Under the pieces are notes generated by a model. That model ran no database searches and was not told the origin of the DNA. It was given only the letters and a program-made list of their open reading frames with translations. From positions 434,001-498,000 of the forward strand of contig NZ_CP039252.1 in NCBI RefSeq assembly GCF_004795855.1: a stretch of 64,000 nt of DNA, written 5' to 3'. This document shows positions 18,001 to 27,149 of this stretch, in pieces; within the stretch, counting starts at the first letter, position 1; each line of letters begins with the position of its first letter. A program made the position numbers and the translations under genes. Origin of the DNA: Hydrogenophaga sp. PAMC20947. GTDB taxonomy: Bacteria > Pseudomonadota > Gammaproteobacteria > Burkholderiales > Burkholderiaceae_C.

Positions 18001-18657
18001 ATGACCAAAGCGGTTTTAACGATCAGCAGCAAGAACTACGGGGCATGGGCATTGCGGGGGTGGCTGATGGCGCGCCTGGCCAAGCTGGATTTCGAAGAGC
18101 ACGTGATTTCCCCGGACGACCCTGCCATGAAGGCGGAGATGTTGTTGCTCTCCGCTTCCATGCGCGTGCCGTCACTGGATCATGACGGCGTGCATGTCTG
18201 GGACACGCTGGCCATTGGCGAATACCTCAATGAAATCAAGCCCAAAGCCGGGTTGCTGCCGATGGATCGCAAGGCGCGTGCCCATTGCCGGGCGATTTGC
18301 GGCGAAATGCACTCGGGGTTTTCAGCGCTGCGTGCCTCGTTGCCCATGAACATCAAGGCGCATTTCCCTGGATTCAAGGTGTGGTCACGTGCCCAGACTG
18401 ACGTCGAGCGCGTTGAGGCGATCTGGAGCGAATGCCTGACGACCTATGGCGGGCCATTTCTGTTTGGTGCAAAGCCGTGCATCGCAGACGCAATGTTTGC
18501 GCCCGTGGTCACACGGTTCATGACCTACGACGTGCCACTGGATCCCCCTTGCGTGGCTTATTGCGAAGCCGTCATGGCGCTGCCCGCCGTGAAAGAGTGG
18601 GTGGCTGCGGCCGAAGCCGAGTCGGATGAGATCGACGAGCTGGACGCGGAGTTTTGA
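18001..18657 (+). CDS. glutathione S-transferase-like protein
   Basis: A 218-aa protein with a GST N-terminal thioredoxin-like domain (SSKNYGAWALRGWLMARLAKLDFEE, then SMRVPSLDHDGVHVWDTLAIGEYL) and a helical C-domain. It ends in an acidic tail (EAESDEIDELDAEF). AAGGAGAAA precedes ATG 18001, which decides the start over upstream in-frame codons. Substrate unknown. It diverges from phaZ. Confidence 0.88.
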   Translation: MTKAVLTISSKNYGAWALRGWLMARLAKLDFEEHVISPDDPAMKAEMLLLSASMRVPSLDHDGVHVWDTLAIGEYLNEIKPKAGLLPMDRKARAHCRAICGEMHSGFSALRASLPMNIKAHFPGFKVWSRAQTDVERVEAIWSECLTTYGGPFLFGAKPCIADAMFAPVVTRFMTYDVPLDPPCVAYCEAVMALPAVKEWVAAAEAESDEIDELDAEF

Positions 18658-18709
18658 TTTTTCTGGCCACATGGGCTGCTTGCGGCCCCTCGAAGGGGGC
18701 TGTGTCTTT

Positions 18710-18741
18710 GACCCGGAAACGCCGAGGTCAAGGCCATGTTG
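18710..18741. repeat. possible remnant copy of the 3' end of the neighbouring binding-protein gene
   Basis: The sequence GACCCGGAAAC-GCCGAGGTC followed by CCATGTTGC nearly repeats 19550-19576, which encodes the DLGGFR segment near the C-terminus of the substrate-binding protein downstream. The copy differs by one deleted base and a 4-bp insertion. It may be a decayed duplicate. No other gene is recognisable in 18658-18780. Confidence 0.4.
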
Positions 18742-18780
18742 CTGGGGGTTTGGCGTCTTGCCCCAGCGGTACACCGGTGC

Positions 18781-19206
18781 TTACTTCCAGGGCGCGGGCT
18801 CAGGAATGTCGCACGCTGGTGCCTCGACGCTGACCGTTTTGAAATCGGCGGGCGAAACGATTTCGAGGTATTCCATATCGGGTGAGTAATCGAACAGGAA
18901 GTGGCGGATACCGGGGCGCTGGTGCACGCAGTCGCCCGCTTCAACCAGCGTGACCTTGTCTTCGTACATGAATTTGGCCCAGCCTTTGACCATGATCACG
19001 ATCTGAAAATCGGCTTCGTGGCGGTGCCATCCTGTGCCTTTGTCGGGGGCTTGATTCGCCTTCACCAGATGGGCAATGACCTTGCCATGGGTGGCTTCTG
19101 CGATACCGAGATCGCGGTAAAGGAAAAAGTCGCGCAGGCCACCGGCCACGTAATCTGTGTCGGCAGGTTTGACGTGGGAGAACTGGGTGGTGGTTCGGTC
19201 CAACAT
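18781..19206 (-). CDS. cupin-domain protein
   Basis: A 141-aa single-domain cupin. The metal-binding first motif reads GTGWHRHEADFQIVIMVKGWA, and the second includes GDCVHQRPGIRHFLF. Function could be a small dioxygenase, isomerase or ligand sensor. AGGAG precedes ATG 19206. It may be co-transcribed with the binding-protein gene upstream, but a terminator candidate lies between them. Confidence 0.85.
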   Translation of the reverse strand: MLDRTTTQFSHVKPADTDYVAGGLRDFFLYRDLGIAEATHGKVIAHLVKANQAPDKGTGWHRHEADFQIVIMVKGWAKFMYEDKVTLVEAGDCVHQRPGIRHFLFDYSPDMEYLEIVSPADFKTVSVEAPACDIPEPAPWK

Positions 19207-19401
19207 GGTGCACTCCTAGGGGAAGACAGCAGCGATCTTGCTGCAATGCAGCATAAAGCACATCTCATGCCGCAGGATGTTGACGGGTCAAATGTGGCGG
19301 GCGACTTCAAGCGCTTCCTTGATCAGCGGCGAAAACACGGCGCGAGGTTGGTCTTGCACAGGCAACCTGGCACCCTGAATGCCTCTTGGGCTGAGCGCGG
19401 A

Positions 19402-19433
19402 CACAAAAATGGCGCCCCTTGGCGCCATTGTTT
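19402..19433 (-). terminator. rho-independent terminator after the binding-protein gene
   Basis: A 9-bp stem AATGGCGCC/GGCGCCATT (19408-19429) with a CCTT loop is followed on the minus strand by TTTTTG. It lies 37 bp beyond the stop of the ABC binding-protein gene. The rest of 19207-19465 shows no gene. Confidence 0.7.
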
Positions 19434-19465
19434 GAGCCCTGGGGGCACCCAGACTGACGCGATGA

Positions 19466-20614
19466 TCAGCCCAGAAAACGCCCGTTTCTCGACAGAATGC
19501 CCAAGTCGACATAGTCCGAACCCACACGGGTGGACGGCGCCGAATAGTCGACCCGGAAACCGCCGAGGTCCATGTTGCGGATGTCGCCAATGGCCTCGCG
19601 GATTTTGCTTCGGTTGGGGTTGGTGCCCGCTTTTTTCAGGCCTTCAATCATCAGCTGGGCATTGACGTAGCCTTCAAGGCTGCTGGGATTGAAGTCGGAC
19701 TGGTCCAGGGCGCGCATGGCTTTTTGGTAGCGCCGCACAATCAGGTGTTTTGCAGCCTGCGCGTCGGGCATGATCATCGTGAGGGCAATCCCCGAAGCGC
19801 TGTCACCCAGCTGGGTGATGCCGGCCGCGGTATACGTGACGCTCAAGCCTGCGATCGGCAGCCCTGGCGAAACTTTTCGGGCCGCTGCAGTGAGGGCGGC
19901 AGACACGCTGCCCGCCGTGAACAACAGCACAGCTGAAGGTTTGGAGGCCAGGATTTCGTTCACGGCGCTGTCGACGTTTTTGCCATCGGTGGCGACCGCC
20001 ACCTGTGCCACGGCCTTGAGGCCTTTGGCGGACAGCGCGGTCAGGCCTACCTGCAGCAGCTCTTTGCCGAAGCCGTTGTCCAGGTAGGCAATGGTCAGAT
20101 CGCGCAAATTCATCGACACCAGGTTGTCGACCAGGCGCTTGACTTCGTCGTTGTAGCCTGCGCGCACATGGAAGACGTTTTTGATGGACGGTTTGCGCAG
20201 GCTGGCTGCCCCTGTCAGAGGACCCAGGTGCACCACGTCGCTGGCTTCGATCAGCGGCATGATGGCGGTGTTGTTGGGGGTGCCCATGCAACCCATCAGC
20301 GCCAAGACCTTGCTGCTGGACAGCAGTTGTTTAACGTTGTCGACACTGCTCTCGGGCTTGTAGGCGTCATCGATCAATTCAAAATGCAGCGGTCGGCCGT
20401 TGATGCCACCCTGCTCGTTGACTTCGGCAAAGGCAGCGTTGACACCTTGTTGAATACCCTGCCCAAAGCCGGCCAACGGGCCAGTCAGTGCGGCCGAGCA
20501 GCCAACGATCATTGCGTTGTTGGGGGGGGTTGTGGCGGCTCGGGCGAAGCGTGTGCAGAAAACGGCGGGCAAGGTCAGCGCAGAGGCGCTTGCAAGGAAA
20601 TGTCGGCGTTGCAT
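19466..20614 (-). CDS. ABC transporter substrate-binding protein, branched-chain amino-acid type
   Basis: A 382-aa periplasmic binding protein of the Peripla_BP_6/LivK-like family. The N-terminal RRHFLASASALTLPAVFCTRFARA is a Tat/Sec-like signal ending in ARA; mature sequence begins near residue 27. The fold signatures GCSAALTGPLAGFGQGIQQG and GGINGRPLHFELIDDAYKPE are clear. No permease or ATPase genes are adjacent, so it is an orphan receptor like many in Comamonadaceae. Confidence 0.9.
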   Translation of the reverse strand: MQRRHFLASASALTLPAVFCTRFARAATTPPNNAMIVGCSAALTGPLAGFGQGIQQGVNAAFAEVNEQGGINGRPLHFELIDDAYKPESSVDNVKQLLSSSKVLALMGCMGTPNNTAIMPLIEASDVVHLGPLTGAASLRKPSIKNVFHVRAGYNDEVKRLVDNLVSMNLRDLTIAYLDNGFGKELLQVGLTALSAKGLKAVAQVAVATDGKNVDSAVNEILASKPSAVLLFTAGSVSAALTAAARKVSPGLPIAGLSVTYTAAGITQLGDSASGIALTMIMPDAQAAKHLIVRRYQKAMRALDQSDFNPSSLEGYVNAQLMIEGLKKAGTNPNRSKIREAIGDIRNMDLGGFRVDYSAPSTRVGSDYVDLGILSRNGRFLG

Positions 20615-20823
20615 GGGTTTGAAGGTGGGTCAGTGAAGTCTGAGGGCCTGCGTTGGCGGTAAAGACGACCGCGCGCCGGACGGATGAACCGCTGGTGCAG
20701 ATTGCATCTGCTCAAGGGCTAAGGGGGTTTTGTTCCCAATCCGGCATTCTCTGTGGCTTTTCACACGCTGGTTGCCTAAAAAGGGGTGGCCGGACGTTCT
20801 GGCACGACACGCGGCACGGGTTC

Positions 20824-20851
20824 TTTGTACAGAGGGCGCCTCTGGGATAAT
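20824..20851 (+). promoter_or_regulatory. candidate aroC promoter, possibly leaderless transcript
   Basis: GATAAT at 20846-20851 is a good -10 box with a weak -35 (TTTGTA at 20824-20829, 16-bp spacer). The -10 ends only 8 bp before ATG 20860, so transcription would start at or next to the start codon. No Shine-Dalgarno sequence precedes that codon, consistent with a leaderless mRNA. Confidence 0.35.
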
Positions 20852-20859
20852 CCATGCAT

Positions 20860-21960
20860 ATGAGCGGCAACACCTTCGGCACCCTATTTGCAGTCACCAA
20901 CTTTGGTGAATCCCACGGCCCGGCCATCGGCTGCGTGATCGACGGGTGTCCACCCGGCATGGCGCTCAGTGAGGCTGATATCCAGGCGGATCTGGACCGC
21001 CGCCGCCCGGGCACCAGCAAGTTTGTGACCCAGCGCAACGAGCCCGACGCAGTGGAAATCCTGTCGGGGGTTTATGAGGGCAAAACCACGGGCACGCCCA
21101 TTGCGCTGCTGATCCGCAATACGGACCAGCGCAGCAAGGACTACGGCAACATTCTGCAGACGTTCCGCCCGGGACACGCCGACTACACCTATTGGCAAAA
21201 ATTTGGCATCCGCGATCCACGCGGTGGAGGGCGCTCATCCGCTCGCCTGACCGCGCCCACCGTGGCGGCGGGGGCGGTGGCCAAAAAGTGGTTGAAGGAG
21301 AAATTCGGCACCGCGTTTCACGCCTGCATGACGCAGATCGGCGACGTGGTGATTCCCTTTGAGAGCTGGGACCACGTGCCTCAAAACCCGTTTTTTGCGC
21401 CCGTGGCCGATGTGTCGGCGCTTGAGGCCTTCATGAACGAGCTGCGCAAGAGCGGCGATTCGTGTGGTGCGCGCCTGCGTGTGGTGGCCAGCAACATGCC
21501 CGTGGGGTTAGGGCAACCGCTGTACGACAAGCTCGATGCCGACATCGCCTACGCGATGATGGGTCTGAACGCCGTCAAGGGCGTGGAGATTGGCGCGGGC
21601 TTTGCCAGCGTGAGCGATCGGGGCAGCACACACGGCGACTCGTTGACCCCCGGTGGCTTCCAGGGCAACAAAGCCGGTGGCGTGCTCGGTGGTATCAGCA
21701 CAGGGCAAGACCTGGATGTGTCGGTGGCCATCAAGCCCACGAGCTCCATCCTGATCCCGCGCGATTCGATCGATGTGAGCGGAGCGCCCACCGAAGTGAT
21801 CACCAAGGGACGCCACGATCCCTGCGTGGGCATTCGCGCCGCTCCGATCATGGAAGCGTTGCTGGCCCTGGTGGTGATGGACCACGCCTTGCTGCACCGG
21901 GCCCAGTGTGGCGACGTGAAGGTGGGCACGCCCGATATCGCTGCCGCCGGGCGCGGCTGA
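20860..21960 (+). CDS. aroC: chorismate synthase
   Basis: Final enzyme of the shikimate pathway: EPSP to chorismate, with reduced FMN. The 366-aa protein has all three signatures: [18 protein letters not shown] near the N-terminus, [14 protein letters not shown] with [12 protein letters not shown], and the C-terminal [19 protein letters not shown] 20860 (MSGNTFG) is the family start; an ATG at 20854 is in frame 6 bp earlier. aroE and aroQ lie 14 kb downstream. Confidence 0.98.
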   Translation: MSGNTFGTLFAVTNFGESHGPAIGCVIDGCPPGMALSEADIQADLDRRRPGTSKFVTQRNEPDAVEILSGVYEGKTTGTPIALLIRNTDQRSKDYGNILQTFRPGHADYTYWQKFGIRDPRGGGRSSARLTAPTVAAGAVAKKWLKEKFGTAFHACMTQIGDVVIPFESWDHVPQNPFFAPVADVSALEAFMNELRKSGDSCGARLRVVASNMPVGLGQPLYDKLDADIAYAMMGLNAVKGVEIGAGFASVSDRGSTHGDSLTPGGFQGNKAGGVLGGISTGQDLDVSVAIKPTSSILIPRDSIDVSGAPTEVITKGRHDPCVGIRAAPIMEALLALVVMDHALLHRAQCGDVKVGTPDIAAAGRG

Positions 21961-22077
21961 TGGGGTGACCCGGCCTTTCTCAACAGGCTGGGATTCGGTC
22001 CCGTTGCCTCCAGTCCTGAGTGTGCGCGCGGCCAGTCGGTACGCCAGCATGCGTCGGCACAGAGCTTGGGCCGCCGC

Positions 22078-23259
22078 ATGACAACCCGGCGGCAGTTGTT
22101 GCCCTTTGCGGCTTTGTCGGCCAGCTATTTCGCGCACATCGGTTTCTTCAATCCCTACCTGCCTCTGTGGCTCAAGGACCTGGGTTTCAGCCTGATCGCC
22201 ATCAGCGTGCTGACTTCGGTGCAGTCGGCCACACGCCTGTTTGCGCCTTACGCCTGGGGCACGCTGAGCGATCGCACCGGCGAACGCGTGAAGCTTTTGC
22301 GATATGGCGCGACCGTGGCCTTTTTGCTGTCGCTGGCTCTGTGGACACCGCTGGGTGGGGTGGGGCTGTTCTTTGTGTTGTTGCTCATGTTCACGCACAC
22401 CAGCGCCATGATGCCCATGAGCGAAGCTGCGCTGGCGCACCTGGTCAGCCAGGACGGAATTTTTGATGCCCGGCGCTACGGGCGTGTGCGGCTTTGGGGG
22501 TCGCTTGGATTCCTGGTCACGGTGGTGGTGGCGGGCTGGTGGTTCGAACGCTATGGCATGGGGCACTTCCCGGGATGGACGCTGGCCACGCTGAGCGCCG
22601 TGTTGATCAGTGTGTGGTGTTTGCCGGATTTCAAAGAGGCCTCAACGACTGAGTCCGTTCACCCGGACATTCGTCCCGTGCTGCGACAGCCCGCTGTGCG
22701 CTGGTTTTTTGCGGCGGCCTTTTTCCATGTGTTGGCGCACATCTTCATCTATGTTTTTTTCTCGCTCTACCTCGACGAATTGGGGTACAGCAAGACCGTG
22801 ATCGGTTTGCTGTGGGCCGTGTCGGTGGTGATCGAAATCGGCTGGTTTTTCACGCAAGGGCGTTGGTTGCCCAGGCTTGCACTGTCGAGCTGGCTGGTGC
22901 TGGCCGCCGCCTTGATGGCGGTGCGCATGGCGCTGACCGCCGGTTTGCCGCTGGTGTGGCCTCTGTTGCTGCTCGCGCAGGCGATGCACGCGATCACGTT
23001 TGCCGCGCACCACACGGTGTGCATCGCCCTGTTGTCCCACCATTTTCCGGGCCGCCTGCGCGGGCGGGGCCAGGCGCTCTACACCGTGGTGGCCTATGGG
23101 TTGCCGGGTGTGCTGGGTGGCGTGGGTGGGGGGGTATTGAGCGCATCTTTGGGCTTGTCCAGTGTGTTCTGGTTGTCCTCAGTTTGTGCGGTGGTGGCCG
23201 CTTTTTGCGCTCTGCGCATGCGCGGGCTGGATCGCGCGCGGCAAGCACCGTTGCCTTGA
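22078..23259 (+). CDS. MFS transporter, MFS_1-like (HcaT-type), copy 1
   Basis: A 393-aa permease with 12 helices. The start SYFAHIGFFNPYLPLWLKDLGFS and the conserved AHHTVCIALLSHHFPGRLRGRGQALYT loop place it with 3-phenylpropionate-permease-like MFS proteins. It is closely paralogous to the gene at 33740-35014, and the two bracket the guanidino-compound operon. ATG 22078 is used; a TTG 12 bp upstream is in frame. Substrate unknown. Confidence 0.88.
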   Translation: MTTRRQLLPFAALSASYFAHIGFFNPYLPLWLKDLGFSLIAISVLTSVQSATRLFAPYAWGTLSDRTGERVKLLRYGATVAFLLSLALWTPLGGVGLFFVLLLMFTHTSAMMPMSEAALAHLVSQDGIFDARRYGRVRLWGSLGFLVTVVVAGWWFERYGMGHFPGWTLATLSAVLISVWCLPDFKEASTTESVHPDIRPVLRQPAVRWFFAAAFFHVLAHIFIYVFFSLYLDELGYSKTVIGLLWAVSVVIEIGWFFTQGRWLPRLALSSWLVLAAALMAVRMALTAGLPLVWPLLLLAQAMHAITFAAHHTVCIALLSHHFPGRLRGRGQALYTVVAYGLPGVLGGVGGGVLSASLGLSSVFWLSSVCAVVAAFCALRMRGLDRARQAPLP

Positions 23260-23289
23260 GCGATTCAGGGTGGCCGGCGCGATGCGGCG

Positions 23290-24177
23290 TCAACCCCGCA
23301 TCTTGCGCAGCAGCAGGTCCCGCATGGCATGGATCGGCGCCTCGCGACCACGGCCGCGCCGGGTGACCAGCGAGAACTGCGACTGGAAGCCGAAGGCCGC
23401 AGGCAGCAGCACCCGCAGGCGGGCCTGGTCGACCCAGGGCTGGGCGAAGTGCTCGGGCAGGTAGCCGACGTAGGCACCGGACAAGATCAGGATCAGCAGG
23501 GCCTCCATGCTCTCCACCGTGGCCACACTGCGCTTGAAACCATGGCGCCCCAGTTCGGCCTGGCTCCAGTAGCTGCGCCGCACCACGTTCAGCTCCGACA
23601 CCAGCGCCTCCGGAATCTGGCGCTCCTTGTACAACGGGTGCCGGTCGCTGCAGTACAGCCACTGCTGCTCACGGTAGAGCGGATGGAACACCAGGCCGGG
23701 CGCGCGGCTGGGGAAAAAGCCCACGGCCAGGTCCAGGTCGTTGTTCAGCACGCCTTCCTGCAGCTCGTACGGGCTTTTCACGAACAGGCTCAGGTGCACC
23801 GCCGGATGGCGCTGGAAGAAGGTCCCGATGGCCTCGGGCAGGGGCAGGGTCTGGTCGGTCACGGTGGAGTCCAGCACACCGAGCTTCAGGTTGCCCGACA
23901 AATCGCCTTTGAGCGAGGACGCATAGGCGCCGAACCCGTCCAGTTCACCGATCAGGCGCTGGGTTTCCACGAGCAGGCGTTCGCCTTTTTCCGTGAGTGA
24001 GAAGCCGCTTCGGCCCCGCTCGCACAGCTTGAACCCCAGTTGGGATTCAAGCTGGCCCATGTAGGTGCTGATCGCCGAGGTGCTGAGGTTGAGATCCTGC
24101 TGGGCTTTTGCAAAGCCCTGGTGGTGGGCAACGGCGACAAAGATGCGCAGCAGTTTGAGATCGGGTGGGTGGAACAT
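23290..24177 (-). CDS. LysR-family transcriptional regulator
   Basis: A 295-aa regulator with the LysR helix-turn-helix (residues 3-62; FVAVAHHQGFAKAQQDLNLSTSAIS) and a periplasmic-binding-like effector domain beginning LKLGVLDST. It diverges from the ureohydrolase operon across a 125-bp intergenic region containing a dyad (24201-24224), the usual LysR arrangement. It probably controls that operon in response to the transported substrate; that is inference. ATG 24177 gives the family N-terminus. Confidence 0.92.
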   Translation of the reverse strand: MFHPPDLKLLRIFVAVAHHQGFAKAQQDLNLSTSAISTYMGQLESQLGFKLCERGRSGFSLTEKGERLLVETQRLIGELDGFGAYASSLKGDLSGNLKLGVLDSTVTDQTLPLPEAIGTFFQRHPAVHLSLFVKSPYELQEGVLNNDLDLAVGFFPSRAPGLVFHPLYREQQWLYCSDRHPLYKERQIPEALVSELNVVRRSYWSQAELGRHGFKRSVATVESMEALLILILSGAYVGYLPEHFAQPWVDQARLRVLLPAAFGFQSQFSLVTRRGRGREAPIHAMRDLLLRKMRG

Positions 24178-24200
24178 GGCGATGGGATGGTTTTGATTTT

Positions 24201-24224
24201 TCAGAACTGAATATTTGGTTCTGA
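24201..24224. promoter_or_regulatory. candidate LysR operator
   Basis: Perfect inverted repeat TCAGAAC-N10-GTTCTGA, A/T-rich between the arms, 24 bp upstream of the LysR start and 79 bp upstream of the first ureohydrolase gene. Size and position fit a LysR recognition box. Confidence 0.55.
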
Positions 24225-24302
24225 GCATTTGTCGTGCCAGCACATGCTTCAAAAATGCAATCCAAGCGATTCATTTGTTGATGTGCCAGGAGCCCGACCG
24301 AC

Positions 24303-25253
24303 ATGACACCCACCCTGAACCAGCCGCAGAGCGGCAACGAAATGCCCCGATTTGCCGGGCGCGGCACCATGTTGCGGCTGCCCGCCGCTGACAGCCCGCA
24401 AGGGCTCGATGTGGGTTTTATCGGTGTGCCGCTGGACATCGGTACCTCGCTGCGCGCCGGCACCCGGTTTGGTCCGCGCAGCATCCGCAACGAGTCGGTG
24501 ATGATCCGCCCCTACAACATGGCCACGGGTGCTGCCCCCTTTGATGCGCTGCAGGTGGCCGATCTGGGCGACGTGCCCATCAACACCTACAACCTGCTGG
24601 AATCGGTGCGCATCATCGAAGCCTATTACGAGGCGCTTTCTCCGTTCCCGGTGGTGCCCTTGACGCTGGGCGGAGACCACACCATCACGCTGCCCATCCT
24701 GCGTGCGCTGGCCCGCAAGCATGGGCCGATCGGCCTCATCCATGTGGATGCCCACACCGACACCAACAACGACATGTTCGGCGAGAAGATCGCCCATGGC
24801 ACGACGTTCCGGCGCGCGGTGGAAGAGGGCCTGCTCGATTGCCAGCGCGTGGTGCAGATCGGCCAGCGCGCCCAGGGCTACACCAGTGATGACTTCCAGT
24901 GGGGCGTGAACCAAGGCTTCAAGCTCTTCACGGCAGAGCAGTGCTGGCACCGCTCGCTCAACCCGCTCATGGAAGAGGTGCGCACCACCTTGGGGCAGGG
25001 GCCGGTCTACCTCAGCTTCGATATCGACGGCATAGATCCTGCGTGGGCTCCTGGCACAGGCACGCCGGAAGTGGGGGGCCTCACCAGCATCCAGGCGCTG
25101 GAGATCGTGCGGGGCTGCAAGGGCTTGCAACTGGTCGGCGGCGACCTGGTGGAAGTTTCTCCCCCTTACGACGTCAGTGGCAACACATCGCAACTGGCGG
25201 CCAACCTCCTTTTCGAAATGCTGTGCGTCTTGCCCGGCGTGGCCTATCGCTGA
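24303..25253 (+). CDS. ureohydrolase (agmatinase / guanidino-acid hydrolase family), copy 1
   Basis: A 316-aa enzyme that cleaves a guanidino group to release urea. The dinuclear-metal ligands are all present: H126 (GGDHT), D149, H151 and D153 (HVDAHTDT), D240 and D242 (SFDIDGIDP). Similarity is to the guanidinobutyrase/guanidinopropionase/agmatinase group rather than arginase. AGGAG precedes ATG 24303. First gene of the operon and 18 bp from a second, distinct ureohydrolase. Substrate cannot be set from sequence. Confidence 0.93.
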   Translation: MTPTLNQPQSGNEMPRFAGRGTMLRLPAADSPQGLDVGFIGVPLDIGTSLRAGTRFGPRSIRNESVMIRPYNMATGAAPFDALQVADLGDVPINTYNLLESVRIIEAYYEALSPFPVVPLTLGGDHTITLPILRALARKHGPIGLIHVDAHTDTNNDMFGEKIAHGTTFRRAVEEGLLDCQRVVQIGQRAQGYTSDDFQWGVNQGFKLFTAEQCWHRSLNPLMEEVRTTLGQGPVYLSFDIDGIDPAWAPGTGTPEVGGLTSIQALEIVRGCKGLQLVGGDLVEVSPPYDVSGNTSQLAANLLFEMLCVLPGVAYR

Positions 25254-25271
25254 TCCCAGGAAACCTTCACC

Positions 25272-26264
25272 ATGACTTCATCCACCTACCCCCAACCCGA
25301 AGACGCTGCTCAGATCCCGCGCTATGCGGGGCTGCCCACCTTCATGCGCTTGCCCATGTGGTCCATGGACCGCTTGTCCGAGCTGGACATCGCCTTGCTC
25401 GGCATCCCCTGGGATGCGGGCACGACGAACCGGGCAGGTGCGCGCCATGGCCCACGCGAGGTGCGCAACCAGTCGAGTCTGATGCGGCGTGTGCACCATG
25501 TGAGCCACATCGCACCGTACGACCTGGCGCGCGTGGCCGATGTGGGCGACATTCCCCTCGCACCGATGGACGTGCAGGCCGGGTTGGACAGCATTGACGC
25601 CTTTGTGTCCAGGCTCAACAAAGCCGGGGTTCGACCCTTGTCGGTCGGAGGCGATCACCTGATCACCTTGCCGGTGTTCCGCGGCATCGCACGTGGAGAA
25701 CCGCTCGGCATGGTGCACTTTGATGCGCACTCCGACACCAACGACAGCTATTTTGGTGGCCAGCGCTACACGCACGGCACGCCGTTCCGCCGAGCGGTGG
25801 AAGAGGGCTTGCTCGATCCCAAGCGCACGGTGCAGATCGGCATTCGCGGCTCGATCTACGATGCCGAAGACCTGGCATTTGCCCGCGACACCGGTATTCA
25901 CGTGATCTTCATGGAAGAATTTGCCCGTCGTGACATGGACGATGTGATTGCGCAGGCGCGTGACATCGTGGGTGATGGGCCCACTTACGTGAGCTTCGAC
26001 GTGGACTGTCTCGATCCCTGTTACGCACCCGGAACCGGCACGCCGGAGATCGGGGGCATGACCACCTTGCAGGCGCAGCACATGGTGCGCGGCCTGCAAG
26101 GGCTGAATCTGGTGGGGGCCGATGTGGTGGAGGTGAGCCCGCCGTTCGACCTCGGGGGGGCGACGTCCCTGGTGGGCGCGACCATGGCCTTCGAACTGCT
26201 GTGCCTGCTGGCCGACGCCCACGCGACCCGGGGGCGTTTGCCTGTGCTGGAGGCTGCAGCATGA
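25272..26264 (+). CDS. ureohydrolase (agmatinase / guanidino-acid hydrolase family), copy 2
   Basis: A 330-aa paralogue of the preceding gene with a complete metal set: H129 (GGDHL), D151, H153 and D155 (HFDAHSDTN), D243 and D245 (SFDVDCLDP). The two share the THGTPFRRAVEEGLLD-type core but differ in the specificity loops and N-terminus. Neither is degenerate, so they may act on different guanidino intermediates or form a mixed oligomer. The stop overlaps the next start codon (ATGA), so the genes are translationally coupled. Confidence 0.93.
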   Translation: MTSSTYPQPEDAAQIPRYAGLPTFMRLPMWSMDRLSELDIALLGIPWDAGTTNRAGARHGPREVRNQSSLMRRVHHVSHIAPYDLARVADVGDIPLAPMDVQAGLDSIDAFVSRLNKAGVRPLSVGGDHLITLPVFRGIARGEPLGMVHFDAHSDTNDSYFGGQRYTHGTPFRRAVEEGLLDPKRTVQIGIRGSIYDAEDLAFARDTGIHVIFMEEFARRDMDDVIAQARDIVGDGPTYVSFDVDCLDPCYAPGTGTPEIGGMTTLQAQHMVRGLQGLNLVGADVVEVSPPFDLGGATSLVGATMAFELLCLLADAHATRGRLPVLEAAA

Positions 26265-27133
26265 ACATTGATCTTTTCCGTTCTCTCTGGGGCTGGCAAG
26301 GCGATTGGGGCCAGTGCGCGGCCGAGCTGCGTGCCGTTGGTTGCATGGGTGTGGAAGCCCGCTTGCCCATCGAAACCGGTGCTGTTCAGGCGCTGCGCCA
26401 CACGCTGCAGCAGGAAGACCTGGCGTACATCGCCGTGGTGTTCACCGGCGGCGATGTGATTCCCGACCAGCGCTGGACGATGGAGCAACACTGGGACCGG
26501 TTGCGCGCGGCGCTGGATGCCGCGCAAGTTGCCCAGCCGCGTTTCCTCAACATCCTGGCGGGCAACGACCGCTGGAGCCTGGATCAGCAAGTGGCGTTTT
26601 TCGGACACGCTCTGGAACTGGCCGATGTGGCGGGCGTGGTGTGCAGCTTCGAAACCCACCGCGCCACCTCGCTCTACAGCCCCTGGCTGACGCTGGACCT
26701 GATCGCCCAGTTGCCCCAGCTGCGCTTCACCACCGACATCAGCCACTGGGTGGTGGTGTGTGAGCGCCTGCTGAACGATCCCGTGGACGATCTCACGCCT
26801 TTCATCGAGCGCGTGCACCACGTGCAGGCCCGCGTGGGCTATGCACAAGGCGCGCAGGTCCCGCACCCGGCGGCGCCGGAGTACGCCAGTGAGCTGGCTT
26901 TCCACCAAGACGTGTGGGAGCGCGTCTGGGCATCGCAGCGCGCCCGAGGCTATTCGGTGACCACGCTCACGCCCGAGTTCGGCCCCGATGGCTACACGTT
27001 CCGGCTGCCGTTCACGCAGGCGCCAATCGCCGACGTCTGGACGCTCAACCAATGGATGACCCAAACCGAAGCCGAGCACTTCGCGCGCTGGAGCGCCGCC
27101 ACTTCGGCGACCACTTCTGCCTTGAATCGTTAA
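26261..27133 (+). CDS. TIM-barrel protein, sugar phosphate isomerase/epimerase-like
   Basis: A 290-aa protein of the AP_endonuc_2/xylose-isomerase-like TIM-barrel superfamily. Metal-ligand candidates are visible in [50 protein letters not shown] and [11 protein letters not shown]. It overlaps the second ureohydrolase by 4 bp (ATGA). Members isomerise or epimerise hydroxy-carbonyl compounds. It could act on the carbon skeleton left after urea release, but that is inference. Confidence 0.82.
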   Translation: MNIDLFRSLWGWQGDWGQCAAELRAVGCMGVEARLPIETGAVQALRHTLQQEDLAYIAVVFTGGDVIPDQRWTMEQHWDRLRAALDAAQVAQPRFLNILAGNDRWSLDQQVAFFGHALELADVAGVVCSFETHRATSLYSPWLTLDLIAQLPQLRFTTDISHWVVVCERLLNDPVDDLTPFIERVHHVQARVGYAQGAQVPHPAAPEYASELAFHQDVWERVWASQRARGYSVTTLTPEFGPDGYTFRLPFTQAPIADVWTLNQWMTQTEAEHFARWSAATSATTSALNR

Positions 27134-27149
27134 AAACCCGCACCACACC

